Source: CAZPKH01 sp964407165
GTDB lineage: Bacteria > Bacteroidota > Bacteroidia > Bacteroidales > Muribaculaceae
DNA length: 64,000 nt
Reading direction: 5' to 3'
Assembly (NCBI GenBank): GCA_964407165.1
Contig: CAYOUJ010000002.1
Span: forward strand, 41,081-105,080
Part shown: positions 51,267 to 58,883 of the stretch, piece after piece
Layout of the letters: every line of letters starts with the position of its first letter
How positions within the stretch are numbered: position 1 is the first letter of the stretch
Notes under the pieces: generated by a model
What the model was told of the DNA's origin: nothing
The model's database searches: none
What the model saw: only the letters and a program-made list of their open reading frames with translations
Position numbers and translations under genes: made by a program

Positions 51267-52229
51267 ATGATAACAGTTGGCATAATAGGCGGCGCGGGCT
51301 ATACCGCCGGCGAGCTGCTGCGGCTGCTGCTCAATCACCCTCAGGTGAAAATAGCGTGGGTGCACTCCACCAGCAACGCCGGGCGCCCCGTGCCGGAGGT
51401 GCACGAGGGGCTCATCGGCGACACCGACCTGACGTTTGCCTCCGAGGCGCCGCTGGACGAGGTCGATGCCGTCTTTCTCTGCGCGGGCCACGGCTTCAGC
51501 AAGAAGTTCTGGGAGGAGCACGAGCGCCCCGCGGGGCTGCGGGTGATAGACCTCGCACAGGACTTCCGCGACGAGTCCGCAGGGTACGTCTACGGGCTGC
51601 CGGAGTGGCAGCGTGAGCGCATCGAGGGAGCCACTCTCGTGGCCAACCCCGGCTGCTTCGCCACGGCGCTTCAGCTGGCGCTGCTTCCCCTGGCCAAGGC
51701 GGGGGCGCTGACCGGCGAAGTGTACGCGACCGGCGTCACCGGCAGCACCGGCGCGGGCGTAAAGCCGGGAGCCACTACCCACTTCTCGTGGCGCAACGAC
51801 AATCTGTCGGTCTACAAGGCGTTTGAGCACCAGCACCTTGCGGAGGTGTGCCGCACCCTGCGCGCCGTGGGCGCCACCGACGGCTTCCGCCTCAACTTCG
51901 TGCCGGTGCGCGGCGACTTCCCCCGCGGCATCTTCATGATGTGCACGGTCACCACTCCCCTGTCCGCCGAGGAAGCAACGCAGATATTCACAGAGGCTTA
52001 CGCCGACGCGCGGTTTACGCATGTCAGCGCGCGCCCGGTGGATCTGAAGCAGGCCGTCAACACCAACAAGTGTGTGGTGTCGGTTGAGAAGCACGGCGAC
52101 AAGCTGCTGGTCATCAGCGCCATCGACAACCTCCTCAAAGGCGCCTCCGGGCAGGCCCTGCAGAACTTCAACCTGATGTTCGGGCTTTCCGAGGACACGG
52201 GCCTGCGTCTTAAGCCCTCCGCATTTTAA
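51267..52229 (+). CDS. argC: N-acyl-glutamyl-phosphate reductase
   Basis: 320 residues. The Rossmann motif GIIGGAGYTAGELLRLL is at the N-terminus and the catalytic Cys is in VANPGCFATALQL near residue 131. His in PRGIFMMCTV-region and AIDNLLKGASGQALQN complete the active site. It reduces the acyl-glutamyl phosphate to the semialdehyde. Confidence 0.95.
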   Translation: MITVGIIGGAGYTAGELLRLLLNHPQVKIAWVHSTSNAGRPVPEVHEGLIGDTDLTFASEAPLDEVDAVFLCAGHGFSKKFWEEHERPAGLRVIDLAQDFRDESAGYVYGLPEWQRERIEGATLVANPGCFATALQLALLPLAKAGALTGEVYATGVTGSTGAGVKPGATTHFSWRNDNLSVYKAFEHQHLAEVCRTLRAVGATDGFRLNFVPVRGDFPRGIFMMCTVTTPLSAEEATQIFTEAYADARFTHVSARPVDLKQAVNTNKCVVSVEKHGDKLLVISAIDNLLKGASGQALQNFNLMFGLSEDTGLRLKPSAF

Positions 52230-52311
52230 CCGATCAATCGACAACATCGATTCTCTCGATAATCATCGATAATCATCGATAATCATCGAGTTTTCATGAA
52301 ATAATAGTCTA

Positions 52312-53451
52312 ATGAAACTGTTTGACGTCTATTCATTATACGACATAGAGCCGGTGCGCGGGCGGCGGTGCCACGTGTACACCGCCGACGGCACGGAGTA
52401 TCTGGACCTCTACGGAGGCCATGCCGTCATCTCCATCGGCCACGCCCATCCCACCTACGTCAAGGCCGTCAGCGAGCAGGTTGCCAAGTTAGGCTTCTAC
52501 TCCAACTCGGTGGTAAACAGCCTGCAGGAACGGCTGGCAGAGCGCCTGGGCAAGGCGTGCGGGTACGATGAGTACAGCCTCTTTCTGTGCAACAGCGGCG
52601 CGGAGGCCAACGAGAACGCCATCAAGCTCGCCTCCTTCGCCACGGGCCGCAGCAAGCTGCTGGCCTTTGACCGCGCCTTCCACGGGCGCACCTCCGGCGC
52701 CGTCGCCGCGACGGACAACCCCAAGATACAGGCGCCGTTCAACCGCACGCCCAACGTCGTGGCCACGCCGCTCAACGACATCGCCGCCGCGCGCAAGGCG
52801 CTGGAGACGCGCCAGTTTGCCGCGGCCATAGTCGAGGGCATCCAGGGCGTCGCCGGCATACGGATGGTGAGCGACCGGTTCCTGCGCGAGCTGCAGCAAG
52901 TGTGCCGCGAGACGGGCACCATGCTGATACTCGACGAGATACAGAGCGGCTACGGACGCACCGGCCGCTTCTTCGCCCACCAGTATGCGGGCATCAGCCC
53001 CGACATCGTCACCTGCGCCAAGGGCATCGCCAACGGCTTCCCAATGGGCGCCGTGCTCATCGCCCCCGGCATCGAGGCCGTCAAGGGCATGCTCGGCACC
53101 ACCTTCGGCGGCAACCACTTAGCGTGCGCCGCCGCCTTGGCCGTATTGGAGGTGATGGAGGCCGAGAGCCTCGTGGAAAACGCCGAGCGCGTCGGCAACT
53201 ACTTGATAAACAAACTCAAGGAGATGCAGCGCGAGTGCCCGAAGATATTGGAGGTGCGCGGGCGCGGCCTGATGATCGGCATCGAGGTCGAAGGCTCGGC
53301 CCCCGAGCTGCGCAAGCGCCTGCTGTTTGAGCAACGCGTCTTCACAGGAGGCGCCGGCGCCACCACAGTGCGCCTTCTCCCCGCTTTGTGCCTGACTATC
53401 GCCGAGGCCGACCAGTTCCTCGCCGCCTTCCGCACAGTCTTACAATCCTAA
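52312..53451 (+). CDS. argD: N-acyl-ornithine aminotransferase
   Basis: 379 residues. Class III PLP aminotransferase with LFLCNSGAEANENAIKLA, FDRAFHGRTSGAV, ILDEIQSGYGRTGRFFAHQ and the PLP-lysine in VTCAKGIANGFPMGA near residue 238. It converts the acyl-glutamate semialdehyde to acyl-ornithine. argF' begins 8 nt downstream. Confidence 0.94.
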   Translation: MKLFDVYSLYDIEPVRGRRCHVYTADGTEYLDLYGGHAVISIGHAHPTYVKAVSEQVAKLGFYSNSVVNSLQERLAERLGKACGYDEYSLFLCNSGAEANENAIKLASFATGRSKLLAFDRAFHGRTSGAVAATDNPKIQAPFNRTPNVVATPLNDIAAARKALETRQFAAAIVEGIQGVAGIRMVSDRFLRELQQVCRETGTMLILDEIQSGYGRTGRFFAHQYAGISPDIVTCAKGIANGFPMGAVLIAPGIEAVKGMLGTTFGGNHLACAAALAVLEVMEAESLVENAERVGNYLINKLKEMQRECPKILEVRGRGLMIGIEVEGSAPELRKRLLFEQRVFTGGAGATTVRLLPALCLTIAEADQFLAAFRTVLQS

Positions 53452-53459
53452 ACAAAAAT

Positions 53460-54416
53460 ATGATGCGCAACTTTACTAATGTAAAAGATATAGGGCCGCT
53501 GGACGCCGCCGTGCGCGAGGCCCTCGAGATAAAGGCAAACCCGTTTGCCTTCAGCCACCTGGGCAAGAACAAGACCCTGCTCATGCTCTTTTTCAACTCC
53601 AGCCTGCGCACGCGCCTGAGCACGCAGAAGGCTGCGATGAACCTGGGCATGAACGTGATGGTGCTCGACGTCAACCAAGGCGCTTGGAAGCTCGAGACCG
53701 AGCGCGGCGTCATCATGAACGGTGACAAGGCCGAGCACCTGCTCGAGGCAATACCCGTCATGGGCTCATACGCCGACATCATCGGCGTCCGCTCGTTCGC
53801 GTCGCTGACCGACAAGGCCGCCGACTACGCCGAGACCGTGCTTGGCCAGTTCATCAAATACTCCGGGCGCCCCGTCTTCAGCATGGAGGCCGCCACGAGG
53901 CACCCGCTGCAGAGCTTCGCCGACCTCATCACCATCGAGGAGCACAAGGCCAAGGAGCGCCCGAAGGTGGTAATGACCTGGGCGCCACACCCCCGCGCGC
54001 TGCCGCAGGCCGTGCCAAACTCCTTCGCCGAGTGGATGATAGCCGCGGGCTACGAGGTGGTCATCACCCAGCCCGAGGGGTATGAGCTGGATGAGCAGTT
54101 CACCCGCGGCGCCGTCATAGACTACGACCAGCGCCACGCCCTCGAGGGCGCCGACTTCGTATACGCCAAAAACTGGAGCGCCTACCGCGACCCCAACTAC
54201 GGCAAGATACTGTCGACAGACCGCGCCTGGACCGTCGACGCCGAGAAGATGGCACTGACTGACAACGCCTACTTCATGCACTGCCTACCCGTGCGCCGCG
54301 GCATGATCGTGACCGACGACGTCATCGAGGGGCCGCGGTCGCTGGTCATCCCCGAGGCCGCCAACCGCGAGTACTCCGCCCAGACTGTCCTCAAGCGCAT
54401 ATTGGAGGATTTATAA
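53460..54416 (+). CDS. argF': N-succinylornithine carbamoyltransferase-type enzyme
   Basis: 318 residues (two adjacent ATGs at 53460 and 53463). The carbamoyl-phosphate loop is SSLRTRLSTQ rather than the STRTR of ordinary ornithine transcarbamylase. VLDVNQGAWKLETERG, MEAATRHPLQSFADL and YFMHCLPVRRGMIVTD match the acylornithine transcarbamylases of Bacteroides. It should carbamoylate N-succinyl- (or N-acetyl-) ornithine. The residue that separates the two substrates is Ala91 here (GDKAEHLL) where, from memory, the B. fragilis enzyme has Pro90 and N-acetyl enzymes have Glu. Confidence 0.92.
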   Translation: MMRNFTNVKDIGPLDAAVREALEIKANPFAFSHLGKNKTLLMLFFNSSLRTRLSTQKAAMNLGMNVMVLDVNQGAWKLETERGVIMNGDKAEHLLEAIPVMGSYADIIGVRSFASLTDKAADYAETVLGQFIKYSGRPVFSMEAATRHPLQSFADLITIEEHKAKERPKVVMTWAPHPRALPQAVPNSFAEWMIAAGYEVVITQPEGYELDEQFTRGAVIDYDQRHALEGADFVYAKNWSAYRDPNYGKILSTDRAWTVDAEKMALTDNAYFMHCLPVRRGMIVTDDVIEGPRSLVIPEAANREYSAQTVLKRILEDL

Positions 54417-54419
54417 GCA

Positions 54420-55181
54420 ATGTTAACAGTAATAAAAATAGGCGGAAACGTCATCAACGACCCGCAGGGGCTCGACGCCTTCCTGCGCCGGTTCGCGGCC
54501 ATGCCCGGGCAGAAGGTACTCGTGCACGGGGGCGGTCGCGAGGCCACGGCCCTGGCCAGGCGAATGGGCGTGGAGACGCAGCTGATCGACGGGCGGCGCG
54601 TCACTTCGGCAGAGATGATTGACCTCTGCACCATGGTCTACGCCGGCCTGCTGAACAAGCGCATCGTCGCGCGCCTGCAGACCCTCGACTGCGACGCCGT
54701 GGGACTCAGCGGCGCCGACGGACACGCCATAGTAGCCACGCGACGGCCGCCTGTGCCGGTTGACTACGGATTCGTTGGCGACATCGACCCGGCGGACGTA
54801 AACGCACCCTTCCTCAAAGACCTCGTCGACGGCGGTTTAACGCCAGTGATGAACGCCATCACCCTGGGCAAGGACGGCTCGCTGCTCAACTGCAACGCCG
54901 ACACCATCGCGCAGTCGGTCGCCGTGGCAATGGCCGGGGTGATGCCCACGCGGCTGGTGTACGTGTTAGAGCTCCCGGGCGTGCTTCGCGACATCAACGA
55001 CCCCGCAACAGTAATCCCCACCATCGACTCCGAATCGTTCGTCACGCTACGCGAGGAGGGGATAATCGCCGACGGCATGGTGCCCAAGATCAGCAACGCC
55101 CTGCAGGCCGTGGCCGCCGGCGTCCGCTCGGTCACCATCCGCGGTCCCCAGTCCCCCGACGGCACCACAATAACTAATTAG
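54420..55181 (+). CDS. argB: N-acylglutamate kinase
   Basis: 253 residues. Amino acid kinase fold with VIKIGGNVI, VLVHGGGREATAL, LSGADGHAIVATRRP and NCNADTIAQSVAVAMAG. It phosphorylates the acylglutamate. It starts 3 nt after argF'. Confidence 0.93.
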   Translation: MLTVIKIGGNVINDPQGLDAFLRRFAAMPGQKVLVHGGGREATALARRMGVETQLIDGRRVTSAEMIDLCTMVYAGLLNKRIVARLQTLDCDAVGLSGADGHAIVATRRPPVPVDYGFVGDIDPADVNAPFLKDLVDGGLTPVMNAITLGKDGSLLNCNADTIAQSVAVAMAGVMPTRLVYVLELPGVLRDINDPATVIPTIDSESFVTLREEGIIADGMVPKISNALQAVAAGVRSVTIRGPQSPDGTTITN

Positions 55182-55258
55182 TGAGTAGTGATTAGTGATT
55201 AGCTGTTTGTTAATCACTAATCACTAACAACTAATCTCTAACAACTAATCACTAACGC
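55180..55258. repeat. AATCACTAAC / GTGATTAG word repeats
   Basis: The spacer begins at the argB stop with AGTGAGTAGTGATTAGTGAT and continues with four or five AATCACTAACAACTA words in the inverse orientation, ending at the ATG of the deacylase gene. Confidence 0.7.
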
Positions 55259-55259
55259 C

Positions 55260-56327
55260 ATGTATTCCGAGCCTGTAAACCTACTGACGCGCATGATCGG
55301 CGCCCCGTCGCCCTCCCGCGAGGAGGGCGCGACGGCCATCCTCGTCTACGACTTCCTCGACGCCGCCGAGGCGCACCCGCGCCGCCATCTCAACAACGTG
55401 TGGGCCATCGCCCCGGACTACGACCCCGCACGACCCACGCTGATGCTCAACAGCCACCACGACACCGTGCGCCCGGCAGCGTCGTACACCCGCGACCCGT
55501 ATGAGCCGGCGGTGGAGGGCGACCGCCTGTACGGCCTTGGCAGCAACGACGCCGGCGCCTCCGTGGTCAGCCTCCTCCAGACGTTCCTCGACCTGCGCAC
55601 GGCGCCGCTGCCGTTCAACCTGCTCGTGGCCATCACCGCCGAGGAGGAGGTGGGGGGCGAGAACGGCATGCGCGCCTTCCTCCCCTATCTCGCCGAGAAG
55701 GGTATACGCGTCGACGCCGCCATTGTCGGCGAGCCGACCGGCATGCAGCCTGCCGTGGCCGAGCGCGGCCTGGTGGTGCTCGACGCCGTCACCCGCGGGG
55801 TGACCGGCCATGCCGCGCGCGCCGAGGGAGTCAATGCCATCAACGTGGCCATGAAGGATATACAGGCCGTTGAAGCGTTCAAATTTCCGCGCACGAGCGA
55901 CGTGCTCGGCGAGGCACGCGTCAACGTCACCATGATCAAGGCGGGGACGCAGCACAATGTCATACCCGACCGATGCGAGTGGGTGGTGGACGTGCGCACC
56001 ACCGATGCGCACAGCAACGAGGAGACCGTCGAGCTGCTGCGGTCTGCCGTCAGCGAGGCCACGACGCTCACCCCGCGCAGCACGCGCGTGCGCCCGTCGG
56101 TGATAGCCCGCGAGCACGCGCTGGTAAAGGCCGCGGAGGCTATGGGCCTGACGCCGTTCGTGTCGCTGACCACCAGCGACATGTCGCTGATGTATGACAT
56201 CCCCTCCCTCAAGATAGGCCCCGGCGAGAGCAGCCGGTCGCACAGCGCCGACGAATACGTGCTGCTCAGCGAGATAGCCGCCGCCATTCCCGCCTATATC
56301 CAACTCCTCACCTCCCTCCACATCTAA
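55260..56327 (+). CDS. M20-family N-acyl-ornithine/citrulline deacylase
   Basis: 355 residues. Metallopeptidase M20 motifs: NSHHDTVRP with the His and Asp ligands, GSNDAGASVV with the bridging Asp, ITAEEEVGGENG with the catalytic Glu and a C-terminal PGESSRSHSADEY with the final His ligand. A dimerisation domain lies between. Its place in the arg operon suggests that it removes the N-acyl group after carbamoylation (ArgE-like). Confidence 0.88.
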   Translation: MYSEPVNLLTRMIGAPSPSREEGATAILVYDFLDAAEAHPRRHLNNVWAIAPDYDPARPTLMLNSHHDTVRPAASYTRDPYEPAVEGDRLYGLGSNDAGASVVSLLQTFLDLRTAPLPFNLLVAITAEEEVGGENGMRAFLPYLAEKGIRVDAAIVGEPTGMQPAVAERGLVVLDAVTRGVTGHAARAEGVNAINVAMKDIQAVEAFKFPRTSDVLGEARVNVTMIKAGTQHNVIPDRCEWVVDVRTTDAHSNEETVELLRSAVSEATTLTPRSTRVRPSVIAREHALVKAAEAMGLTPFVSLTTSDMSLMYDIPSLKIGPGESSRSHSADEYVLLSEIAAAIPAYIQLLTSLHI

Positions 56328-56358
56328 ACTATAAACTATAAGTTATAAACTATAAACT
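56326..56358. repeat. AACTATAA word repeats
   Basis: TAAACTATAAACTATAAGTT then ATAAACTATAAACT: four iterations of a 7-8 nt word forming the whole spacer between the deacylase stop and the argH start. Confidence 0.7.
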
Positions 56359-57651
56359 ATGAAGCTTTGGAGCAAAGGCACCGAGCCTGACAAATTGATT
56401 GAGGAGTTCACCGTTGGCGCCGACCGCGAGCTCGACCTGCAGCTGGCGCGCTACGACGTGCAAGGCTCTCGCGCCCACATCACCATGCTCGAGAGCATCG
56501 GGCTGCTCACACACGAGGAGCTTGACACGCTGCTGCCGGCCCTCGACGAGATTGCCGAGACGATAGAGCGCGGCAAGTTCGTCATCGAGGAGGGCGTGGA
56601 GGACGTCCACTCGCAGGTAGAGTTCATGCTCACGGCCAAGCTTGGCGACCTGGGCAAGAAGATCCACTCCGGCCGCTCGCGCAACGACCAGGTGCTGGTC
56701 GACCTCAAGCTGCTCATGCGCGACGACCTGCGCCACGTGGCCGCCGCCGTCTCGGCGCTCTTTGACCGGCTGCAGGCCTCGAGCGAGGAGTACAAGGACG
56801 TGCTGATGCCCGGCTACACCCACCTGCAGGTGGCCATGCCAAGCTCGTTCGGCCTGTGGTTCGGAGCCTACGCCGAGACCCTCGCCGACGACATGCACAT
56901 GCTGCTCGCAGCATACCACATTGTCAACCAGAACCCCCTCGGGTCTGCCGCCGGCTACGGGTCCTCCTTCCCCCTCGACCGCGAGATGACCACGCGGCTG
57001 CTGGGCTTCGAGAGCCCGCACTACAACGTGGTGGCCGCACAGATGTCGCGCGGGAAGACCGAGCGCGCCGTCGCCGCCGCCTACAGCGCCATCGCCGCCA
57101 CGCTCGGCCACCTGGCTATGGATATGTGTATGTGGATGTGCCAGAACTTCGGCTTCGTCTCGTTCCCCGACGAGTTCACCACCGGCTCCTCCATCATGCC
57201 CCACAAGAAGAATCCCGACGTGTGGGAGATCATGCGCGGGCGCTGCAACCGCATCCAGAGCCTGCCCAACGAGCTGGCGCTGCTCACCGCCAACCTGCCG
57301 CTTGGCTACAACCGCGACCTGCAGCTGATGAAAGACATCCTGTTCCCCGCCGCGGGGAGCCTGTGCCAGTGCCTGCAGATGGCCGACGTGATGCTACAGC
57401 ACGTGCGCGTACGCCGCGACATCGTCGACGACCCCCGCTACGACTACCTGTTCACCGTCGAGGAGGTCAACCGCCGTGTGCTGGCGGGCACCCCATTCCG
57501 CGAGGCGTACAAGACGGTGGGCCTCGAGGTGGCCGACGGCACATACCTCCCCGTGCGCGAGGTGCACCACACCCACCTGGGCAGCATCGGCTGCCTGGCC
57601 ACCGAGCAGATCGCGGCCAAGATGCACGCCCTGATGCAGCAAATCAAATAA
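56359..57651 (+). CDS. argH: argininosuccinate lyase
   Basis: 430 residues. Fumarase-superfamily signature TTGSSIMPHKKNPDVWE near residue 275, VEDVHSQVEFMLTAKLGD and HSGRSRNDQVLVDLKL. It releases arginine and fumarate, the last step of the pathway. The gene ends directly at a nested-hairpin element. Confidence 0.95.
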   Translation: MKLWSKGTEPDKLIEEFTVGADRELDLQLARYDVQGSRAHITMLESIGLLTHEELDTLLPALDEIAETIERGKFVIEEGVEDVHSQVEFMLTAKLGDLGKKIHSGRSRNDQVLVDLKLLMRDDLRHVAAAVSALFDRLQASSEEYKDVLMPGYTHLQVAMPSSFGLWFGAYAETLADDMHMLLAAYHIVNQNPLGSAAGYGSSFPLDREMTTRLLGFESPHYNVVAAQMSRGKTERAVAAAYSAIAATLGHLAMDMCMWMCQNFGFVSFPDEFTTGSSIMPHKKNPDVWEIMRGRCNRIQSLPNELALLTANLPLGYNRDLQLMKDILFPAAGSLCQCLQMADVMLQHVRVRRDIVDDPRYDYLFTVEEVNRRVLAGTPFREAYKTVGLEVADGTYLPVREVHHTHLGSIGCLATEQIAAKMHALMQQIK

Positions 57652-57654
57652 AAA

Positions 57655-57895
57655 TTTGATTCAAGTTTCGTATGTTGTGGCCCGGCCCCAACTCCTTCTG
57701 TTAACCCCACGCTTCAGCGTGGGGAAAAGCAGCACCATTCCCTCCAAGCGTGCCGGAGGCACGCCTCTGTGGAAACGCCTATCATAGAGGCGTGCCTACG
57801 GCACGCTGATTAGTGAGGGGGAACATTCACGCCCCACGCTGAAGCGTGGGGTTAACAAATAGAGTTGTGGCTCCGCCACAATCTGCGAAATTGAG
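57655..57895. mobile_element. nested-hairpin element, complete copy after argH
   Basis: From TTCAAGTTTCG (57660-57670) to TGCGAAATTGA (57883-57893). It contains CCCCACGCTTCAGCGTGGGG (57706-57725) and CCCCACGCTGAAGCGTGGGG (57832-57851), GTTAAC and TTGTGGCTCCGCCACAA words and GCGTGCC-GGCACGC hairpins, as in the copy at 1289-1514. It is also immediately behind a stop codon. It fills the 57652-57989 gap except for the promoter of the next gene. Confidence 0.8.
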
Positions 57896-57976
57896 TTTTT
57901 AAATTTTAATTTTTAAAAATTCTTTGTAATTCGCGGACAGAATAATGTTTCACTTGCGGGCGAAGAAATAATTGCG

Positions 57977-57984
57977 TATATTTG
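57977..57984 (+). promoter_or_regulatory. -7 box of the MNT gene
   Basis: TATATTTG ends 5 nt before the GTG at 57990, so the mRNA is predicted to be leaderless. Confidence 0.55.
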
Positions 57985-57989
57985 CAAGC

Positions 57990-58304
57990 GTGAGACGCAC
58001 AGAGACGATAGCGAAGATCAAGAGCACAGTGCACGCCGGCGACCCGACGGCCACGGTGATACTCTACGGCTCGCAGGCCCGCGACGAGGCCCGCGACGAC
58101 TCTGACATCGACGTGCTCATTCTCGTCGACGGCGACCACATCAGCTACCGCGACAAAGTGAAGATCATGGATCCGCTCTTCGACCTCGAAATAGACGAGC
58201 GCGTTCCCATCAGCCCGATGGTCTACACCAAGTCGGAGTGTTACAACCGCCCTATCCGCTCACCCTTCTACATGAACGTCAACCGCGAAGGCATAGTGTT
58301 ATAA
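57990..58304 (+). CDS. MNT-type nucleotidyltransferase
   Basis: 104 residues from the GTG at 57990 (a TTG at 57972 would lie upstream of the -7 box). The minimal nucleotidyltransferase motif GSQARDEARDDSDIDVLIL (residues 27-45) has the GS and DxD residues. MNT proteins are antitoxins that AMPylate HEPN toxins; no HEPN gene follows on this strand, where a minus-strand pair begins 12 nt later. It may be an orphan. Confidence 0.82.
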   Translation: MRRTETIAKIKSTVHAGDPTATVILYGSQARDEARDDSDIDVLILVDGDHISYRDKVKIMDPLFDLEIDERVPISPMVYTKSECYNRPIRSPFYMNVNREGIVL

Positions 58305-58316
58305 GAAGCTGAATGG

Positions 58317-58550
58317 CTAAGCCTGTGCGTTTTGGCGCTGACGTTTGAGCAGCTCATAGACGTACGCGGGGCTCTGCGAGGCCAACGGGTCGTCGGGGTT
58401 TTCAAGCCATTTGATTATTGGGGAGGAGTAGACAGTCTTTAGCGCCTCCTTAAGATCTACGCCATCATCCTCCATCACCCAGGGGACTATTTGGTCGATA
58501 ATATTATTGGCCAGATACTTATGTTGCTGATGCTCCATTATGAATTTCAT
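58317..58550 (-). CDS. small toxin-antitoxin-like protein
   Basis: 77 residues, or 73 from the second ATG (58538). Helical protein with LANNIIDQIVPWVMEDDGVD, then YSSPIIKWLENPDDPLASQS and a C-terminal SPAYVYELLKRQ. The last motif recurs, as far as I recall, in short Bacteroidales proteins encoded beside DUF3791-like genes. It overlaps the upstream gene by ATGA. It is the second gene of a two-gene unit. Confidence 0.6.
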   Translation of the reverse strand: MKFIMEHQQHKYLANNIIDQIVPWVMEDDGVDLKEALKTVYSSPIIKWLENPDDPLASQSPAYVYELLKRQRQNAQA

Positions 58551-58762
58551 TTCAAATGGCCGCCGTGGTCTTGGCAGATGAGGGTGAGCTCGTCGAGGGT
58601 GTCCTCCACGGGCAGTGTGTGCTCGATGTCGTAAAACTTGAGCAGGAAGTCAACGCCGCCAAACTCCGACAAGTAGCCGTAAGAACCCTGCAACCCCTGC
58701 CGATGACGCTCGCCGAACTTGCGGACAATCATGTTCAGGCATGGTGTCTTGAGCTCGTCCAT
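58547..58762 (-). CDS. DUF3791-like small protein
   Basis: 71 residues from the ATG at 58762. KFYDIEHTLPVEDTLDELTL resembles the YDxLHTxxxExxxEDI segment of DUF3791 proteins, which usually lie in small toxin-antitoxin-like operons with an ADP-ribosyltransferase (DUF3990). No such toxin gene is present. A TAACTTTG box (minus strand, 58780-58787) lies 17 nt upstream. Confidence 0.6.
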   Translation of the reverse strand: MDELKTPCLNMIVRKFGERHRQGLQGSYGYLSEFGGVDFLLKFYDIEHTLPVEDTLDELTLICQDHGGHLK

Positions 58763-58779
58763 CAATTCAGGCTTTTTTG

Positions 58780-58787
58780 CAAAGTTA
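58780..58787 (-). promoter_or_regulatory. -7 box of the small pair
   Basis: CAAAGTTA on the plus strand. It is divergent from the promoter at 58862. Confidence 0.55.
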
Positions 58788-58861
58788 TAAATTTTAGGCG
58801 AAAAGGGCAAGATTTTTGCGGCAAAATGTTGCAGCGGTCGGCTGAAGTCAAAAGTTTTGCG

Positions 58862-58869
58862 TAACTTTG
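58862..58869 (+). promoter_or_regulatory. -7 box of the TPR regulator
   Basis: TAACTTTG lies 14 nt before the ATG at 58884, ruling out the ATG-like start at 58857. Confidence 0.6.
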
Positions 58870-58883
58870 CAGACGATAAGATA

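Noticed and set aside
50037..52247. 736-codon minus-strand frame opposite argG-argC
   Set aside because: Low-complexity antisense translation; both sense genes carry full catalytic motifs.
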